From an uncultured Eubacteriales bacterium (lineage in GTDB: Bacteria > Bacillota > Clostridia > Christensenellales > Borkfalkiaceae): 64,000 nucleotides of DNA. How positions within the stretch are numbered: position 1 is the first letter of the stretch; the number at the start of each line of letters is the position of its first letter. The position numbers were made by a program, and so were the translations under genes. This document shows positions 1 to 9,154 of the stretch, in pieces. The stretch lies in assembly GCA_900540805.1 (NCBI GenBank), contig UQHL01000007.1, forward strand, positions 58,069-122,068, in the 5' to 3' direction. A model generated the notes under the pieces. The model did no database searches, was not told where the DNA came from, and worked only from the letters and a program-made list of their open reading frames with translations.

Positions 1-336
1 CGCAATATCGACGATTCCGTCCATTTTAGTCAACGTATTTCTGTATATTACGGGTTCGTCGTAGTTGAATCCTTCGAAAGACGGGTGTTTCATATATTCA
101 TCGATACACTCTTCAATTAAATCGAGCCTTCCGGATATATCTACGAAAGCTTTGATGCCGAACTTATCGCACATTTCGAGAGCTTTTTCCATTTTAGGCG
201 TACCCGCACCGTCCACATATTCTCCGAGCAAGAAGATACGATCAAATCCGCATTCTTTATATTGTCTGAAATTTTCTTCCGTGGGTGTAGGCGGATACCA
301 TGCGGTAAGAATAATATCTGTTATTAAACGATTCAT
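1..336 (-). CDS. TIM-barrel glycosidase-like protein, third paralog (partial)
   Basis: The gene is cut by the window edge; 112 residues are visible, beginning at the ATG at 336 behind an AAAAAGGAGAAAAATG ribosome site. It matches residues from about 45 on of the two genes upstream, including the block GFNYDEPVIYRNT, which in them reads GYNYDEP or GYNFDEP. Unlike those two it has no signal peptide or lipobox: it begins directly in the barrel (MNRLITDIILTAWYPPTP). It may therefore be cytoplasmic or act on imported sugar. It is the last visible gene of the leftward operon, 11 nt after the preceding gene. The catalytic role is inferred from the barrel-like pattern and the conserved DEP motif only. 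Confidence 0.75.
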   Translation of the reverse strand, partial: MNRLITDIILTAWYPPTPTEENFRQYKECGFDRIFLLGEYVDGAGTPKMEKALEMCDKFGIKAFVDISGRLDLIEECIDEYMKHPSFEGFNYDEPVIYRNTLTKMDGIVDIA

Positions 337-347
337 TTTTCTCCTTT

Positions 348-1763
348 TTACGAGCATGGAATAACAAACACGCCTTCGCCGACCTCGAGTTCAAGCGTAA
401 GTATGCCGTTTTTAAGATCGACCACGCTCTTTTTCCCTCTGCGATACACCTGAGCCTGCGTGTAATCGCCGAAATTCATCTTCGCGTTTACTTTTTTGTT
501 CCAGGAAGAATCGTTATAGTTTACAACCATAAAACCGGGATTACCGCTGCCGTCTTTCATATAGCCGATAATCACGTCTTCATCGCTTTCGAATCCTTTC
601 AGACCGCTTAAATGTTTCAGCTCCAAAGGATTTGCAAGAGCGTCCATGGACTTATTGAAATAGAATTCGTCCTCGCTTGTATTGTTTGTTCCGTAAACGG
701 GGCAAACGCCGAGCCAGTTGGAATTGAACTGTCTGTAAACTTTCTCGAAACTTCTGAGTTCCTCGTTGACGGCTTTGCCGGATTCGTAAATGTCGGTTTT
801 ATTGCCGTCACGGTCGATCATTGCTTGTTGGTAATCCTGAAACTCGCCTACCGCGTTCGGGGTTGCGTAACAGAAATACGAAATGCTGTCGTAACCATAG
901 GCAAGCAATGAATACGCCTGCAACCTTATATCTTCGTAAGTCGGCTTTCTGTCGTACATTCCGTTAGGCGTTCCGTAAGGCATCGACTGAATAAAGAAAT
1001 TCGTCGTGAGCTTAACTTCGCTGTCCCTTTTTATTTCGGCGAGATAGGCAAGATTCTGAAGCCAACTCGTTTTTAAATAATACGGATGTTTTGACGTCTG
1101 ATTGTTGCAGATAGGATAACTGTCGCAAGACAACCAGTTATGCAACGAACTGTCCTTATAAATCGAATTGATATAAGTCGTCTGCGCGTCGAGATATTCG
1201 GCGTAAGTAAACTTGGGCGTACCCCAGTTAAGATCAACACATTCCGACGGATTCAGATTAACCAGAAATTCGACCGTCGGATACTGCTCATGCATAACTT
1301 TTACTTTTTCCGCGATATCTACGATACCGTCGGACATATTGATGGTGTTTCTGTATATTACGGGTTCGTCGTAATTATACCCCGCGAACGACGGATGTTT
1401 GCTGTAATTTTCGATAGTGGCGTCGATAGCCGAGAGATTTCTCGATATGTCGACGAACGCTTTTATGCCGAGCTCGTCGCAAACTTCGAGCGCATTCTCC
1501 ATTTTCTCGGATCCTACCGCACCCGCGTTCTGCCCCATGATGAAAATGTAGTTAAACCCCGCTTCTTTATATTCGCGGTATGCATCCGTTGTTGGCGGAG
1601 GCGAAAGCCAGCCGTTGATCATAAGCGGCTCGGACTGCATGTTTTCGTAATCGGGAAGCGTTATCGGAGTTCTTTTGTTTTCGCTGTCGCCCTTCGCACA
1701 ACCCGCCGAAGCAAGCCCGCAGAAAGCCAGCGCCAAACCCATACTAAGTATTTTTTTTAACAT
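348..1763 (-). CDS. TIM-barrel glycosidase-like lipoprotein
   Basis: A 471-residue secreted lipoprotein. The N-terminus MLKKILSMGLALAFCGLASA is followed by the lipobox Cys (AGC), so it should be anchored outside the membrane. The body alternates beta/alpha as in TIM-barrel glycosidases, with GYNYDEP and LLAYGYDSISYFCY motifs. The last ~100 residues look like the beta-sandwich that closes many GH barrels. I chose the second ATG because the paralog starts MLK and the AGGTAAT site is better spaced from it. It is highly similar to the next gene (1827-3227), a clear tandem duplication. The sugar-transporter context suggests it trims an oligosaccharide outside the cell. The GH family is not recognised. 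Confidence 0.8.
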   Translation of the reverse strand: MLKKILSMGLALAFCGLASAGCAKGDSENKRTPITLPDYENMQSEPLMINGWLSPPPTTDAYREYKEAGFNYIFIMGQNAGAVGSEKMENALEVCDELGIKAFVDISRNLSAIDATIENYSKHPSFAGYNYDEPVIYRNTINMSDGIVDIAEKVKVMHEQYPTVEFLVNLNPSECVDLNWGTPKFTYAEYLDAQTTYINSIYKDSSLHNWLSCDSYPICNNQTSKHPYYLKTSWLQNLAYLAEIKRDSEVKLTTNFFIQSMPYGTPNGMYDRKPTYEDIRLQAYSLLAYGYDSISYFCYATPNAVGEFQDYQQAMIDRDGNKTDIYESGKAVNEELRSFEKVYRQFNSNWLGVCPVYGTNNTSEDEFYFNKSMDALANPLELKHLSGLKGFESDEDVIIGYMKDGSGNPGFMVVNYNDSSWNKKVNAKMNFGDYTQAQVYRRGKKSVVDLKNGILTLELEVGEGVFVIPCS

Positions 1764-1826
1764 CATATTACCTGTTTTTTTATTATAATTTAAAATTTGC
1801 CGATTGCGGACGTAGTAAAACCGCGA

Positions 1827-3227
1827 TCATGAACATGGAATCACAAATACGCCCTCGCCGACGTCCAGCGCAACGTCAAGCACGCCGTCTTTTAAATCGA
1901 CTACTGTTTTTTTGCCTTTGCGGTAAACCTGCGCCTGCGTATAATCGCCGAAATCCATCTTCGCGTTTACCTTTTTGTTTCGGGAAGTATCGTTATAGTT
2001 TACAACCATAAAACCGGGGTTGCCGCTGCCGTCTTTCATATAACCGATAATCACATCCTCGTCGGTTTCAAATCCTTTCAGTTCGCTTAAACGTTTCAGC
2101 TCCAAAGGATTCGCAAGAGCGTCCATGGACTTATTGAAATAAAATTCGTCCGCACTTGTATTGTTCGTTCCGTAAACGGGGCAAACGCCGAGCCAGCCGG
2201 AATTGAACTGTTTGTAAACTTTCTCGAAACTTCTGAGTTCTTCGTTGACGGCTTTGCCCGCTTCGTAAATATCGGTTTTATTGCCGTCGCGACCGATCAT
2301 GGCATATTGATAATCCTGAAATTCTCCGCCTGAAGGAGGCGTGGTATAACAGAAATAGGAAATGCCGTCGAAACCGTAAGCAAGCAAAGAATACGCTTGC
2401 ATTCTTATATCTTCGTAAGTCGGCTTTCTGTCATGTAATCCGTCCGGCGTTCCGTAAGCCATTGCCTGAATAAAGAAATTAGTCGTCAGTTTAAACTCGC
2501 AATCTCTCTTTGTCTCGGCAAGGTATGCAAGATTCTGGAGCCAGCTCGTCTTTAAATAATACTGCTGTTTCGCCGCCGGATTGTAGCATATCGGATAACT
2601 GTCGCAGGACAGCCAATTATGTGCGGTTCCGTCTTTATAAATGGAATTTATATACGTTTTCTGCGCCTCGAGATACTCCTCGTAAGTAAACTTCGGAGTT
2701 CCCCAGTTCAAATCAACGCTTTCCGTCGGGTTAAGGTTTATTAAAAGTTCGACGTCGGGATATTTCTCGTGTATCGGCTTCATTTTTTCCGCGATATCGA
2801 TAATCCCGTAGTTAAAGTTGATTATGTTTTTATAAATAACAGGCTCGTCGAAGTTATACCCCGCAAACGAAACGTGCTTACTGTATTTTTCTACGGTAAC
2901 GCCCATTGCATCCACGTCCTTATATACGTTTACGAATACCTTTATTCCGAGTTTATCGCAGATATCCAGAACTTTATCGGTTTCCGCAGAGCCGATCGCG
3001 CCGACAAATACGTAATTAAATCCGGCTTCTTTATAATCTCGGTATGCTTCTGTCGTCGCTTCGGGAGAAACCCACCCGCTCAGAGTAAGCGGTTCGGACT
3101 GCATACTTTCATAATCGGGAAGCACTACCGGCGTTCTTTTGTTTCCGCTGCCGCCTTTCGCGCAACCTGCCGCGGCAAGTCCGCAGAAAGTCAACGCCAA
3201 ACCTATACCGAGTATTCTTTTTAGCAT
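1827..3227 (-). CDS. TIM-barrel glycosidase-like lipoprotein (paralog)
   Basis: A 466-residue lipoprotein and close paralog of the neighbouring gene, with a lipobox ending AAAGC near residue 22. It shares the GYNFDEPVIYKN block, the NLNPTESVDLNWGTPKFTY block and the whole C-terminal domain ending GEGVFVIPC. The difference lies mostly in loops before residue 120, which may change sugar preference. The ATG at 3227 follows AAAAGGAAATAG. It sits 23 nt after the second permease gene, so it is cotranscribed with the ABC transporter. The extracellular glycan-processing role is inferred from the context. The exact reaction is unknown. Confidence 0.8.
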   Translation of the reverse strand: MLKRILGIGLALTFCGLAAAGCAKGGSGNKRTPVVLPDYESMQSEPLTLSGWVSPEATTEAYRDYKEAGFNYVFVGAIGSAETDKVLDICDKLGIKVFVNVYKDVDAMGVTVEKYSKHVSFAGYNFDEPVIYKNIINFNYGIIDIAEKMKPIHEKYPDVELLINLNPTESVDLNWGTPKFTYEEYLEAQKTYINSIYKDGTAHNWLSCDSYPICYNPAAKQQYYLKTSWLQNLAYLAETKRDCEFKLTTNFFIQAMAYGTPDGLHDRKPTYEDIRMQAYSLLAYGFDGISYFCYTTPPSGGEFQDYQYAMIGRDGNKTDIYEAGKAVNEELRSFEKVYKQFNSGWLGVCPVYGTNNTSADEFYFNKSMDALANPLELKRLSELKGFETDEDVIIGYMKDGSGNPGFMVVNYNDTSRNKKVNAKMDFGDYTQAQVYRKGKKTVVDLKDGVLDVALDVGEGVFVIPCS

Positions 3228-3250
3228 TTTCTATTTCCTTTTATTGAAGT

Positions 3251-4108
3251 TTATCCTTTGAGTCCGCCCGCAGACATACTTTCCATAATCGTTTTCGAAA
3301 ACGCAGCGTATAAAATCAGAACAATGATCGTTGAAAATGTCAGCGCAGCAAAAACTATCGGAACGCTCGCCTCGAATTTCGACATTATCGCGGTCAACCC
3401 GTAAGCGACCGTCGGATAATCGTTCAAAAACAGATACGGCGTATAATAATCGTTCCAGCAACTTATAAAATTCATTATGCCGAGCGATAACAGTATCGGC
3501 GTCGCTTGCGGGAACATGATGCTTACAAACACCTTGAAATCGCCCGCTCCGTCGATAAATGCCGCTTCGGCATACTCCCACGGAATTGCCGAAAAGAAGT
3601 TCTTAAAAAGCAGAAAACTGAATCCGAAGCCTCCGGCACTCATCAGAAATACTCCCCAGAACGTGTTGAGCAAGTGCAGACTTTCCATAAATCTGTACGT
3701 CATCGTAACAGATCCTATCGTCGGTACAACCAAAGTAATTATAGCTATACCTGTTATAAATTTTTTGACTTTAAAATCATACTTCGCGACGATATACCCG
3801 GAAATAGCAGGAACCGACACGGATAATAAAACCGTTCCTCCGACGTATATAAGGGAGTTTAAAATCATCTTCGGCATTGCCGTATGCCCGCCTACTTTAT
3901 AGGTAAACGCCTTTGTATAGTTTCGTTTAATCGCTTTGAGCGAAATATCGAAAAAGTTAAACGGTTTTTGCGAAAACGCCGTGGTCGTTCTGAACGAGCC
4001 GAATACCATGTAAAGAAGGATCGTTATGTAACTGATAGCGAAAATGCCCATCACTATAAAGCATACGATACGGAATGCCTTATCGCCGGCAGAATATTTT
4101 ATCTTCAT
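3251..4108 (-). CDS. Sugar ABC transporter permease, MalG/AraQ type
   Basis: A 285-residue inner-membrane permease of a CUT1 carbohydrate importer, with six hydrophobic segments. The EAA loop for the ATPase is visible as EYAEAAFIDGAGDFKVFVSI followed by MFPQA. An upstream extension in the same frame to 4378 is only the shadow of the partner gene. The real start is the ATG at 4108, behind GAGGAGGTAGAGTATT and overlapping the stop of the first permease by one base (TGATG), a sign of translational coupling. It pairs with the permease at 4108-5082. No ATPase gene is linked, as is common for CUT1 systems that share one MsmX-like ATPase. Confidence 0.95.
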   Translation of the reverse strand: MKIKYSAGDKAFRIVCFIVMGIFAISYITILLYMVFGSFRTTTAFSQKPFNFFDISLKAIKRNYTKAFTYKVGGHTAMPKMILNSLIYVGGTVLLSVSVPAISGYIVAKYDFKVKKFITGIAIITLVVPTIGSVTMTYRFMESLHLLNTFWGVFLMSAGGFGFSFLLFKNFFSAIPWEYAEAAFIDGAGDFKVFVSIMFPQATPILLSLGIMNFISCWNDYYTPYLFLNDYPTVAYGLTAIMSKFEASVPIVFAALTFSTIIVLILYAAFSKTIMESMSAGGLKG

Positions 4109-5082
4109 CAATACTCTACCTCCTCTGTGATTTTGCTCATGAAATAACGGAAAGTAAGAATGATTGCCGAGCCGACAACCGCCACCAGAACGCCTATCGC
4201 ATTTATTACGGTGTTTGTGGAATCGTTTTTGACCGAAACCGTTATCATAAGCCCCAACGTACTCGCCCGTTCGGATGTTCCGTCCGTAAGAAGCAGCGAC
4301 GGCATCATCCAGCCGAACACCGCCGCAACAAGAGTTACGGACAATGTTGTGATAGTAGGCCATATAAGCGGTATACATATACTGCCGAATTGTTTTAATT
4401 GCGTTGCACCGTCAATCTCCGCGCTTTCGAATACGCTTTGCGGAAGTCTTGCCATGGCGGAACTGAAATATACAAGGTTTCCGTTTACGCCTGTCCATAC
4501 GCTGAAAACGAGAATCGTCCCCCACACCGTTTTGTCGTTGCCGAGAAAACCGCCGACGGGAACTATACCCGTGTTCGACTGACTTCCGTCTCCTCCAAGC
4601 CCGATAAGCCTTAAAAACTGAATTATTATTCCCGACGAGTTATCGAGCGCCATACGATAAACGAGACACAGAACGACGACGGAAATTACCGCGGGCAGAA
4701 ACAGAACTATTCTGTAAAATCTGTATAACAACACTTTTTTGTATATCGCATAAGCGAATATAAGCGTTAACGGCAGATTTATAAGAAGAGATAACGGAAT
4801 TAACGACAACGAGTTTAAAAGCGCGTAATGGTTGACTATTCCGTTATCTTTTCTACCTAAGAAAATCTTGAATGCGGTAACGTAATTTTCAAACCCCACA
4901 AAACTGCGTTGTCCGGCTAAATTATATTCGAAAAACGAGTCTGCAAACGTGCCGATATTCATGCCGAACCAGAACACAAGGAAATGCAATATCGGCCACG
5001 CCAGAAACCCGTATACGAAAATCATCTTTTTCGTTTTTACGGATATTCCGGCGTTTTGTTTGGTTTTTACATTATTATTCAT
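4108..5082 (-). CDS. Sugar ABC transporter permease, MalF/UgpA type
   Basis: A 324-residue integral membrane permease, the first of the CUT1 pair. An N-terminal cytoplasmic stretch precedes about six membrane segments. The EAA loop reads SVFESAEIDGATQLKQFGSI followed by CIPL, the typical contact site for the ATPase. It forms the channel with the MalG-type partner downstream and receives sugar from the binding lipoprotein encoded 14 nt upstream. Its stop codon overlaps the start of the next gene. Expression should follow the operon promoter at about 8,645-8,672. Confidence 0.95.
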   Translation of the reverse strand: MNNNVKTKQNAGISVKTKKMIFVYGFLAWPILHFLVFWFGMNIGTFADSFFEYNLAGQRSFVGFENYVTAFKIFLGRKDNGIVNHYALLNSLSLIPLSLLINLPLTLIFAYAIYKKVLLYRFYRIVLFLPAVISVVVLCLVYRMALDNSSGIIIQFLRLIGLGGDGSQSNTGIVPVGGFLGNDKTVWGTILVFSVWTGVNGNLVYFSSAMARLPQSVFESAEIDGATQLKQFGSICIPLIWPTITTLSVTLVAAVFGWMMPSLLLTDGTSERASTLGLMITVSVKNDSTNTVINAIGVLVAVVGSAIILTFRYFMSKITEEVEY

Positions 5083-5096
5083 AATTGTCCTTAACT

Positions 5097-6551
5097 TTAT
5101 TCATCGAACGACTTCATAAAATCGCCCCAGTTTTCCACCTGCTTTCTGTACAAGCCTTCAACAGTCGTTTTCGCAAGCTCGGAGGTATATCCGGTTGTGG
5201 CAACCGTCTTGAAAGCAGAATTTAAGTCAAGATTGATAGCCCCCGTAAGCGAAGCAATCTGATCGGATGCGGCAACCGCCAAAGTCGTGCCGTTTAACGT
5301 CCCCGCGACTTCATTGGCAAATCTCGACAACGTCGATACGTTCATTCTGTATTGCAGAGCGACGGGAGTTCCCGTATAAGACTGGAACGTCTGACATCTT
5401 TCCTCGGTTGCCATATATTTAAGAAAGGCTTTAGCAAGTTGCGGGTTATTGTTCTTACCGTTTGCGGCAACCATGAAAAATTCTGCGGGAGAATTCATGT
5501 ATATAGCCGTCGGATTGTCCGCATTGACCTTCGGAGCGGGTGCGAAATGATAAAAATCATATTCACCTTCCTCGATATGTTCCCTCATTTCGTTTTCAAA
5601 CCAGGATCCCGAAATGGTGAACACCGACAGACCGTTCAAAAATTTCTGTTCCGCCGTAAGATTGGAATGGCTCGTGGAATCGGCAAAAGCGTTCGACGGA
5701 TAGTAATTGCCTTGTTCGTTCTTTTTAGCGTTGAGAAGTTTCGCAACGCTGTCCACCGCTTTTATCGCACCGTCGTTTACGAGGAGATTTTTATTGCTTT
5801 CTCCCGCAACGGAAGTGGTTGTCTGTTCCCAATAATTTTTAAAACCTACAGGATCTATCTGCGCCCAGACACCAAGGAAAATGTACTTCATATCTCCGAC
5901 CGATCCGCCGTAACTCATAGGAACAACTTTCTGTCCGAGAGCTTTTTTATTCCACTTCTCGTTTACGGAATCGCACATATCGAGAAGCCCTTGCCACGTC
6001 GACGGAAATTTGCCTTGCTCGAACTCGCCGTTGGACGGTATCTCGTTTATATAATTCTGATTGTAAACAAAGCCGGTAGGAGCAAACGTATAAGGCATCG
6101 TATACCTTACGCCGTCGATAACTCCGACTTTTTCAATAGCCTCCTTATAATTGAAGCCCACATCGTCAAGGCTGAGAATTTTACCTTGTTTAGCCCATTG
6201 AACCCATTGAAGTTGAGAAGCATAACTGAAATACACGTCCGCGCCGCTTCTCGCGTCGAGGAAAGTCGCCAATGACTCGTTCAAGGTTTCATCGGCTTTC
6301 GAGGTTATTTTCGCGCCCGTTCCCGCATTGAAATTTCTCACCGCATCTTTGACCCAGTCGGTTCCAACCCCCTTGTCAAGCACGTAAACCTCAAGGGTTT
6401 TGCCCGTCCAGTCGCCGTAAGCCTTTTTCATCGCGTCTTTATCGACGCTAACCGACGTGTCGCCGCCGTTTTTGTTGCCGCATGCCGTCATCGAAAATAC
6501 GCAAGCGAATGCCATTATACTCGCTATGACGGCGGTCAATATTTTTTTCAT
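5097..6551 (-). CDS. Extracellular sugar-binding lipoprotein (CUT1 family)
   Basis: A 484-residue solute-binding lipoprotein. The signal peptide starts MKKILTAVIASIMAF and ends at the lipobox MTAC near residue 24, followed by a short polar linker GNKNGG. The rest has the mixed alpha/beta pattern and C-terminal helices of group 1 binding proteins, with the segment KYMATEERCQTFQSYTG typical near the end. The reading frame continues upstream to 6650, but the ATG at 6551, preceded by AAAGGAGAGTAAATAATAGT, is the one that yields a signal peptide. It delivers an oligosaccharide to the two permeases next door. The substrate is unknown; the linked GH106-type enzyme suggests a rhamnose-containing glycan. 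Confidence 0.92.
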   Translation of the reverse strand: MKKILTAVIASIMAFACVFSMTACGNKNGGDTSVSVDKDAMKKAYGDWTGKTLEVYVLDKGVGTDWVKDAVRNFNAGTGAKITSKADETLNESLATFLDARSGADVYFSYASQLQWVQWAKQGKILSLDDVGFNYKEAIEKVGVIDGVRYTMPYTFAPTGFVYNQNYINEIPSNGEFEQGKFPSTWQGLLDMCDSVNEKWNKKALGQKVVPMSYGGSVGDMKYIFLGVWAQIDPVGFKNYWEQTTTSVAGESNKNLLVNDGAIKAVDSVAKLLNAKKNEQGNYYPSNAFADSTSHSNLTAEQKFLNGLSVFTISGSWFENEMREHIEEGEYDFYHFAPAPKVNADNPTAIYMNSPAEFFMVAANGKNNNPQLAKAFLKYMATEERCQTFQSYTGTPVALQYRMNVSTLSRFANEVAGTLNGTTLAVAASDQIASLTGAINLDLNSAFKTVATTGYTSELAKTTVEGLYRKQVENWGDFMKSFDE

Positions 6552-6559
6552 ACTATTAT

Positions 6560-8584
6560 TTACTCTCCTTTGCGTTTTTTTATCATGATCGTCGCTAACC
6601 CCGCCAATCCGAGAATAGCGAAAATACCAGATTCCACCGACGAGCCGCAACCTTTTTTCTTCGGCGCTTCGCCCTTGCCGACCGTTATTTCGATCTCGTT
6701 ACTCGAAAACGTTCCGAAATCGTTCGTCGCAACCGCTTTCACGATTACTTTTCCGTCCGCTTTGCCCGTTATATAGCCGTCGGCGTCGATTTCCGCATAT
6801 TCGTCGCCGGATACGATAACGTATTTTATATCGTCCGCCTTATAGAGTTTACCCGTTACTTTAACCTTGGTTCCGAGACTTTCGCCAACTGCGATGCTCG
6901 TCGCGTTAAGGCTCGTCGAAAGAGCGAGCGAAATAGCGGGTTCTGCCGCCTGCGTTACGGGAGCAACCGTCACGTTTACGCCTTTCATCGTATTGTGAAG
7001 ATATAAACCCGTCCAACCGCCGAAGTTGCAACTTGCGTTAGAAACAAAGCAACCCTTTCCGATTTCGGTTCCGCCGACTTTAAGGGCAACGTAATTACCC
7101 GCCTTCATTCCGTCAACGTAATACGGAGCGCAAGTCATTTCCACGGTAAACTCTTCGTTTGCGCGGATACTTTCCGGCAAAGGTTCGCTGACGTAAGTCT
7201 TGGTCGCGGTTCCCATAAGAACGGAATCGTTGTTGAACCAGAAGAATACGCCGCCGTCAATAAAATATTTATTCGTTCCGTTAAGCACGAAATAGAAAGA
7301 GAATCTGCTTAAATCGCTTACCTTAACTTTGACTTTCATGCCGGTAAAGGTTTTGTCGGTTCTCGCAAACGCGATATTGCAATCTTTATTATAATCAAAA
7401 GTATCGCTGTACGAATCAAGCTCGCCGCTGTAAGTTTTCTCTCCGCTTAAAGGGATTATTTCGCTTATATCGTATATTTTATAATTTTCGTCTACGACTT
7501 TCACGCTTTCTCTGAGCTTTACCGTATCGAATAAGAGATATCCTCCGGGAACGTCCTCGTTCGGTCCGAAACTCTGATTGTACGCAAGCGTGAACGCTAT
7601 CGGAGCGATTTTGCCGTCTCTGCCGAGATAATCGCCGACGGGAACGCGGATTTCATTCCAACCGCCCATCGTTAACGTAAGTCCGCTCACCATATTTTCC
7701 GCTTCCCACACTCTCGGATTTGTCGAAGAAGTTATCCAGAAGCTGAACGATTTATCAAGCGTTTCGGAAAAATAAATTCTGAAAACCATTTCGTCGTCAC
7801 TTTTAAACGGAATATCGTCTCTGAAACGGAACATGATCGACGGATAAAGCAAACCCGTGGTAGTATCCCATTCGAATTTATAACCGCCGTTCGTCGAACC
7901 TTCCGGAGCGTCGTCCGCGCTCACGAAACCGCTTCTGAAGAAAGAATGATAATTCGTATCCCAACCCGCTTTATCGGGTACGGCGTCGTGATAATCCTGC
8001 CCGCCGAGGCGTTTTACGGATTTATCGGTAAAATCCGAAAGCATGCCTTCTTCCATGACATAATCGGGGAAAACAACTTCCTGATGTTCCGCTTCCACCG
8101 TATACTTTTCTCCGTCCCAGGTAATAGTATAGTTTCTGGTGAAAGTGAGTTTTGCCGAAGCATTTTCGAAAACCGCATCCTTAGGTATTGTTATCGTTCC
8201 GCCCTCTGAAAGATAAAATCCGCTTATGCAAAGAGCGTTCTTTATATCCATTCCCTGAATTGTAACGTTGTCGACTTCCGACATTTTTTTATCGTTTATC
8301 GTCAGATACTCTTCGAATTTCGTGGTGTACGCATCGGGCAAAACCCATTGCGTATAACCTAAATCGCATTCGTTGCCTTCGCCGTCGTAAAACAAAACGT
8401 AAATTTTGCCGTTATTCGAGAGAGTGTGGAACGACACCGTACCTACGGTATATTCTTTAACACCTTCCGCCGCGCTGACGCTTAAGTTTCTATTCCCTGT
8501 CGCAGCAATTGTCGCGCAACAACAAATCGCGCAAATAAAACCGAAAAGGGATAAAAAACAACTTTTGAATTTTTTGCTTAACAT
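6560..8584 (-). CDS. Secreted carbohydrate-binding-like surface protein with Ig-like domain
   Basis: A 674-residue first gene of the operon. A signal peptide with a Cys-rich hydrophobic core (CAICCCATIAAT) is followed by two jelly-roll-like regions (about 180-360 and 380-545) that resemble carbohydrate-binding modules. A Big_2-like Ig domain spans about 560-640 (ending SNEIEITVG). The C-terminus has KKKGCGSS, a hydrophobic helix and the charged tail KKRKGE, a membrane-anchor arrangement common in some clostridia. The ATG at 8584 follows AAAGGAAGGAATTTAT. It lies 8 nt before the binding-protein gene and probably captures the glycan at the cell surface. No catalytic motif was seen. Confidence 0.75.
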   Translation of the reverse strand: MLSKKFKSCFLSLFGFICAICCCATIAATGNRNLSVSAAEGVKEYTVGTVSFHTLSNNGKIYVLFYDGEGNECDLGYTQWVLPDAYTTKFEEYLTINDKKMSEVDNVTIQGMDIKNALCISGFYLSEGGTITIPKDAVFENASAKLTFTRNYTITWDGEKYTVEAEHQEVVFPDYVMEEGMLSDFTDKSVKRLGGQDYHDAVPDKAGWDTNYHSFFRSGFVSADDAPEGSTNGGYKFEWDTTTGLLYPSIMFRFRDDIPFKSDDEMVFRIYFSETLDKSFSFWITSSTNPRVWEAENMVSGLTLTMGGWNEIRVPVGDYLGRDGKIAPIAFTLAYNQSFGPNEDVPGGYLLFDTVKLRESVKVVDENYKIYDISEIIPLSGEKTYSGELDSYSDTFDYNKDCNIAFARTDKTFTGMKVKVKVSDLSRFSFYFVLNGTNKYFIDGGVFFWFNNDSVLMGTATKTYVSEPLPESIRANEEFTVEMTCAPYYVDGMKAGNYVALKVGGTEIGKGCFVSNASCNFGGWTGLYLHNTMKGVNVTVAPVTQAAEPAISLALSTSLNATSIAVGESLGTKVKVTGKLYKADDIKYVIVSGDEYAEIDADGYITGKADGKVIVKAVATNDFGTFSSNEIEITVGKGEAPKKKGCGSSVESGIFAILGLAGLATIMIKKRKGE

Positions 8585-8644
8585 ATAAATTCCTTCCTTT
8601 ATGAGTTTTCGTTTATGAGTTTTCGATAATACTTCGATAATAAT

Positions 8645-8672
8645 ATTTTATCATAAATAAAAAAATTATCAA
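8645..8672 (-). promoter_or_regulatory. Leftward sigma-A promoter of the glycan operon
   Basis: Read on the minus strand it has -35 TTGATA (8667-8672), a 16-nt spacer and -10 TAAAAT (8645-8650). Transcription would begin near 8,638, about 55 nt before the ATG of the first operon gene. The same elements recur at 12,361-12,389. Confidence 0.65.
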
Positions 8673-8714
8673 TATCCTATTTTTGCTAAAAAATTCTCTT
8701 TATTTGTTTTTTTG

Positions 8715-8743
8715 TTGACTTTTAAAAACAAAGGATATAAACT
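8715..8743 (+). promoter_or_regulatory. Rightward orphan promoter
   Basis: It has -35 TTGACT (8715-8720), a 17-nt spacer and -10 TAAACT (8738-8743), almost the same as the promoter of the AraC gene. No gene follows on the plus strand. A direct repeat TCATGTCAGATA (8756 and 8775) and a hairpin with 7-bp TCCGACG arms (8837-8855) come next. It may be a relic of a duplicated regulator, or make a short RNA. Confidence 0.45.
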
Positions 8744-8883
8744 CATGATATATATTCATGTCAGATATGATATATCATGTCAGATACGCATGTCCCGATG
8801 AGAAACCTATCGGGATTGTCGAAACCGACGGATTACTCCGACGTTTTCCGTCGGAATAACGATATTTAATATTCTGAGCGCTT

Positions 8884-9138
8884 TTATACGTTCATCGGGA
8901 CGATCGAAATAACTCCGATGACAAAACCGATTATCCGATACCTGTTCAATTTTTCTTTGAAAATCGCCACGGACAAAAGCAGGGTGAGAATCAACCCTCC
9001 TCCGAAGATTACGGGAAACACTACGCCCGGGGATAAATACGCAACGGCCAGCATAACGAACAAATTCAGAAGGGCGTTGATAACTCCGTAACCTATCGCC
9101 GCATACCAGCCTTTCGTTAAATTAGTTGTTATTTCGTC
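8884..9138 (-). pseudogene. Remnant of a DMT/EamA-like transporter
   Basis: An open minus-strand frame with no usable start encodes about 84 residues with three hydrophobic helices. It contains GWYAAIGYGVINALLNLFVM and LSPGVVFPVIFGGGLILT, then FKEKLNRYRIIGFVIGVISI, the typical last helices of small drug/metabolite transporters. The frame runs into the 3' end of the GH106-type gene, so the front of the transporter is missing. Deletion or recombination during growth of the sugar locus is likely. The family name rests on the helix pattern and is tentative. Confidence 0.6.
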
Positions 9139-9154
9139 TTTGTTTTTTCCATAT

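Larger units (their letters stand above)
8641..8748. repeat. Divergent promoter/operator repeat, copy A
   Basis: This 108-bp stretch is nearly the same as 12,357-12,466: ATTTTATCAT, an A/T run, CAATATC, then ATTCTCTTTATTTG, a T run, GTTGACTTTTAAAAACAAA. Both copies hold a leftward and a rightward promoter around the same core. The shared core between the promoters is the likely binding site of the AraC-family regulator at 12,495. Confidence 0.75.

Noticed and set aside
3231..3581. An open frame of 116 codons overlapping the second permease
   Set aside because: It lies in another frame of a clear permease gene and is Arg/Cys-rich without motifs.
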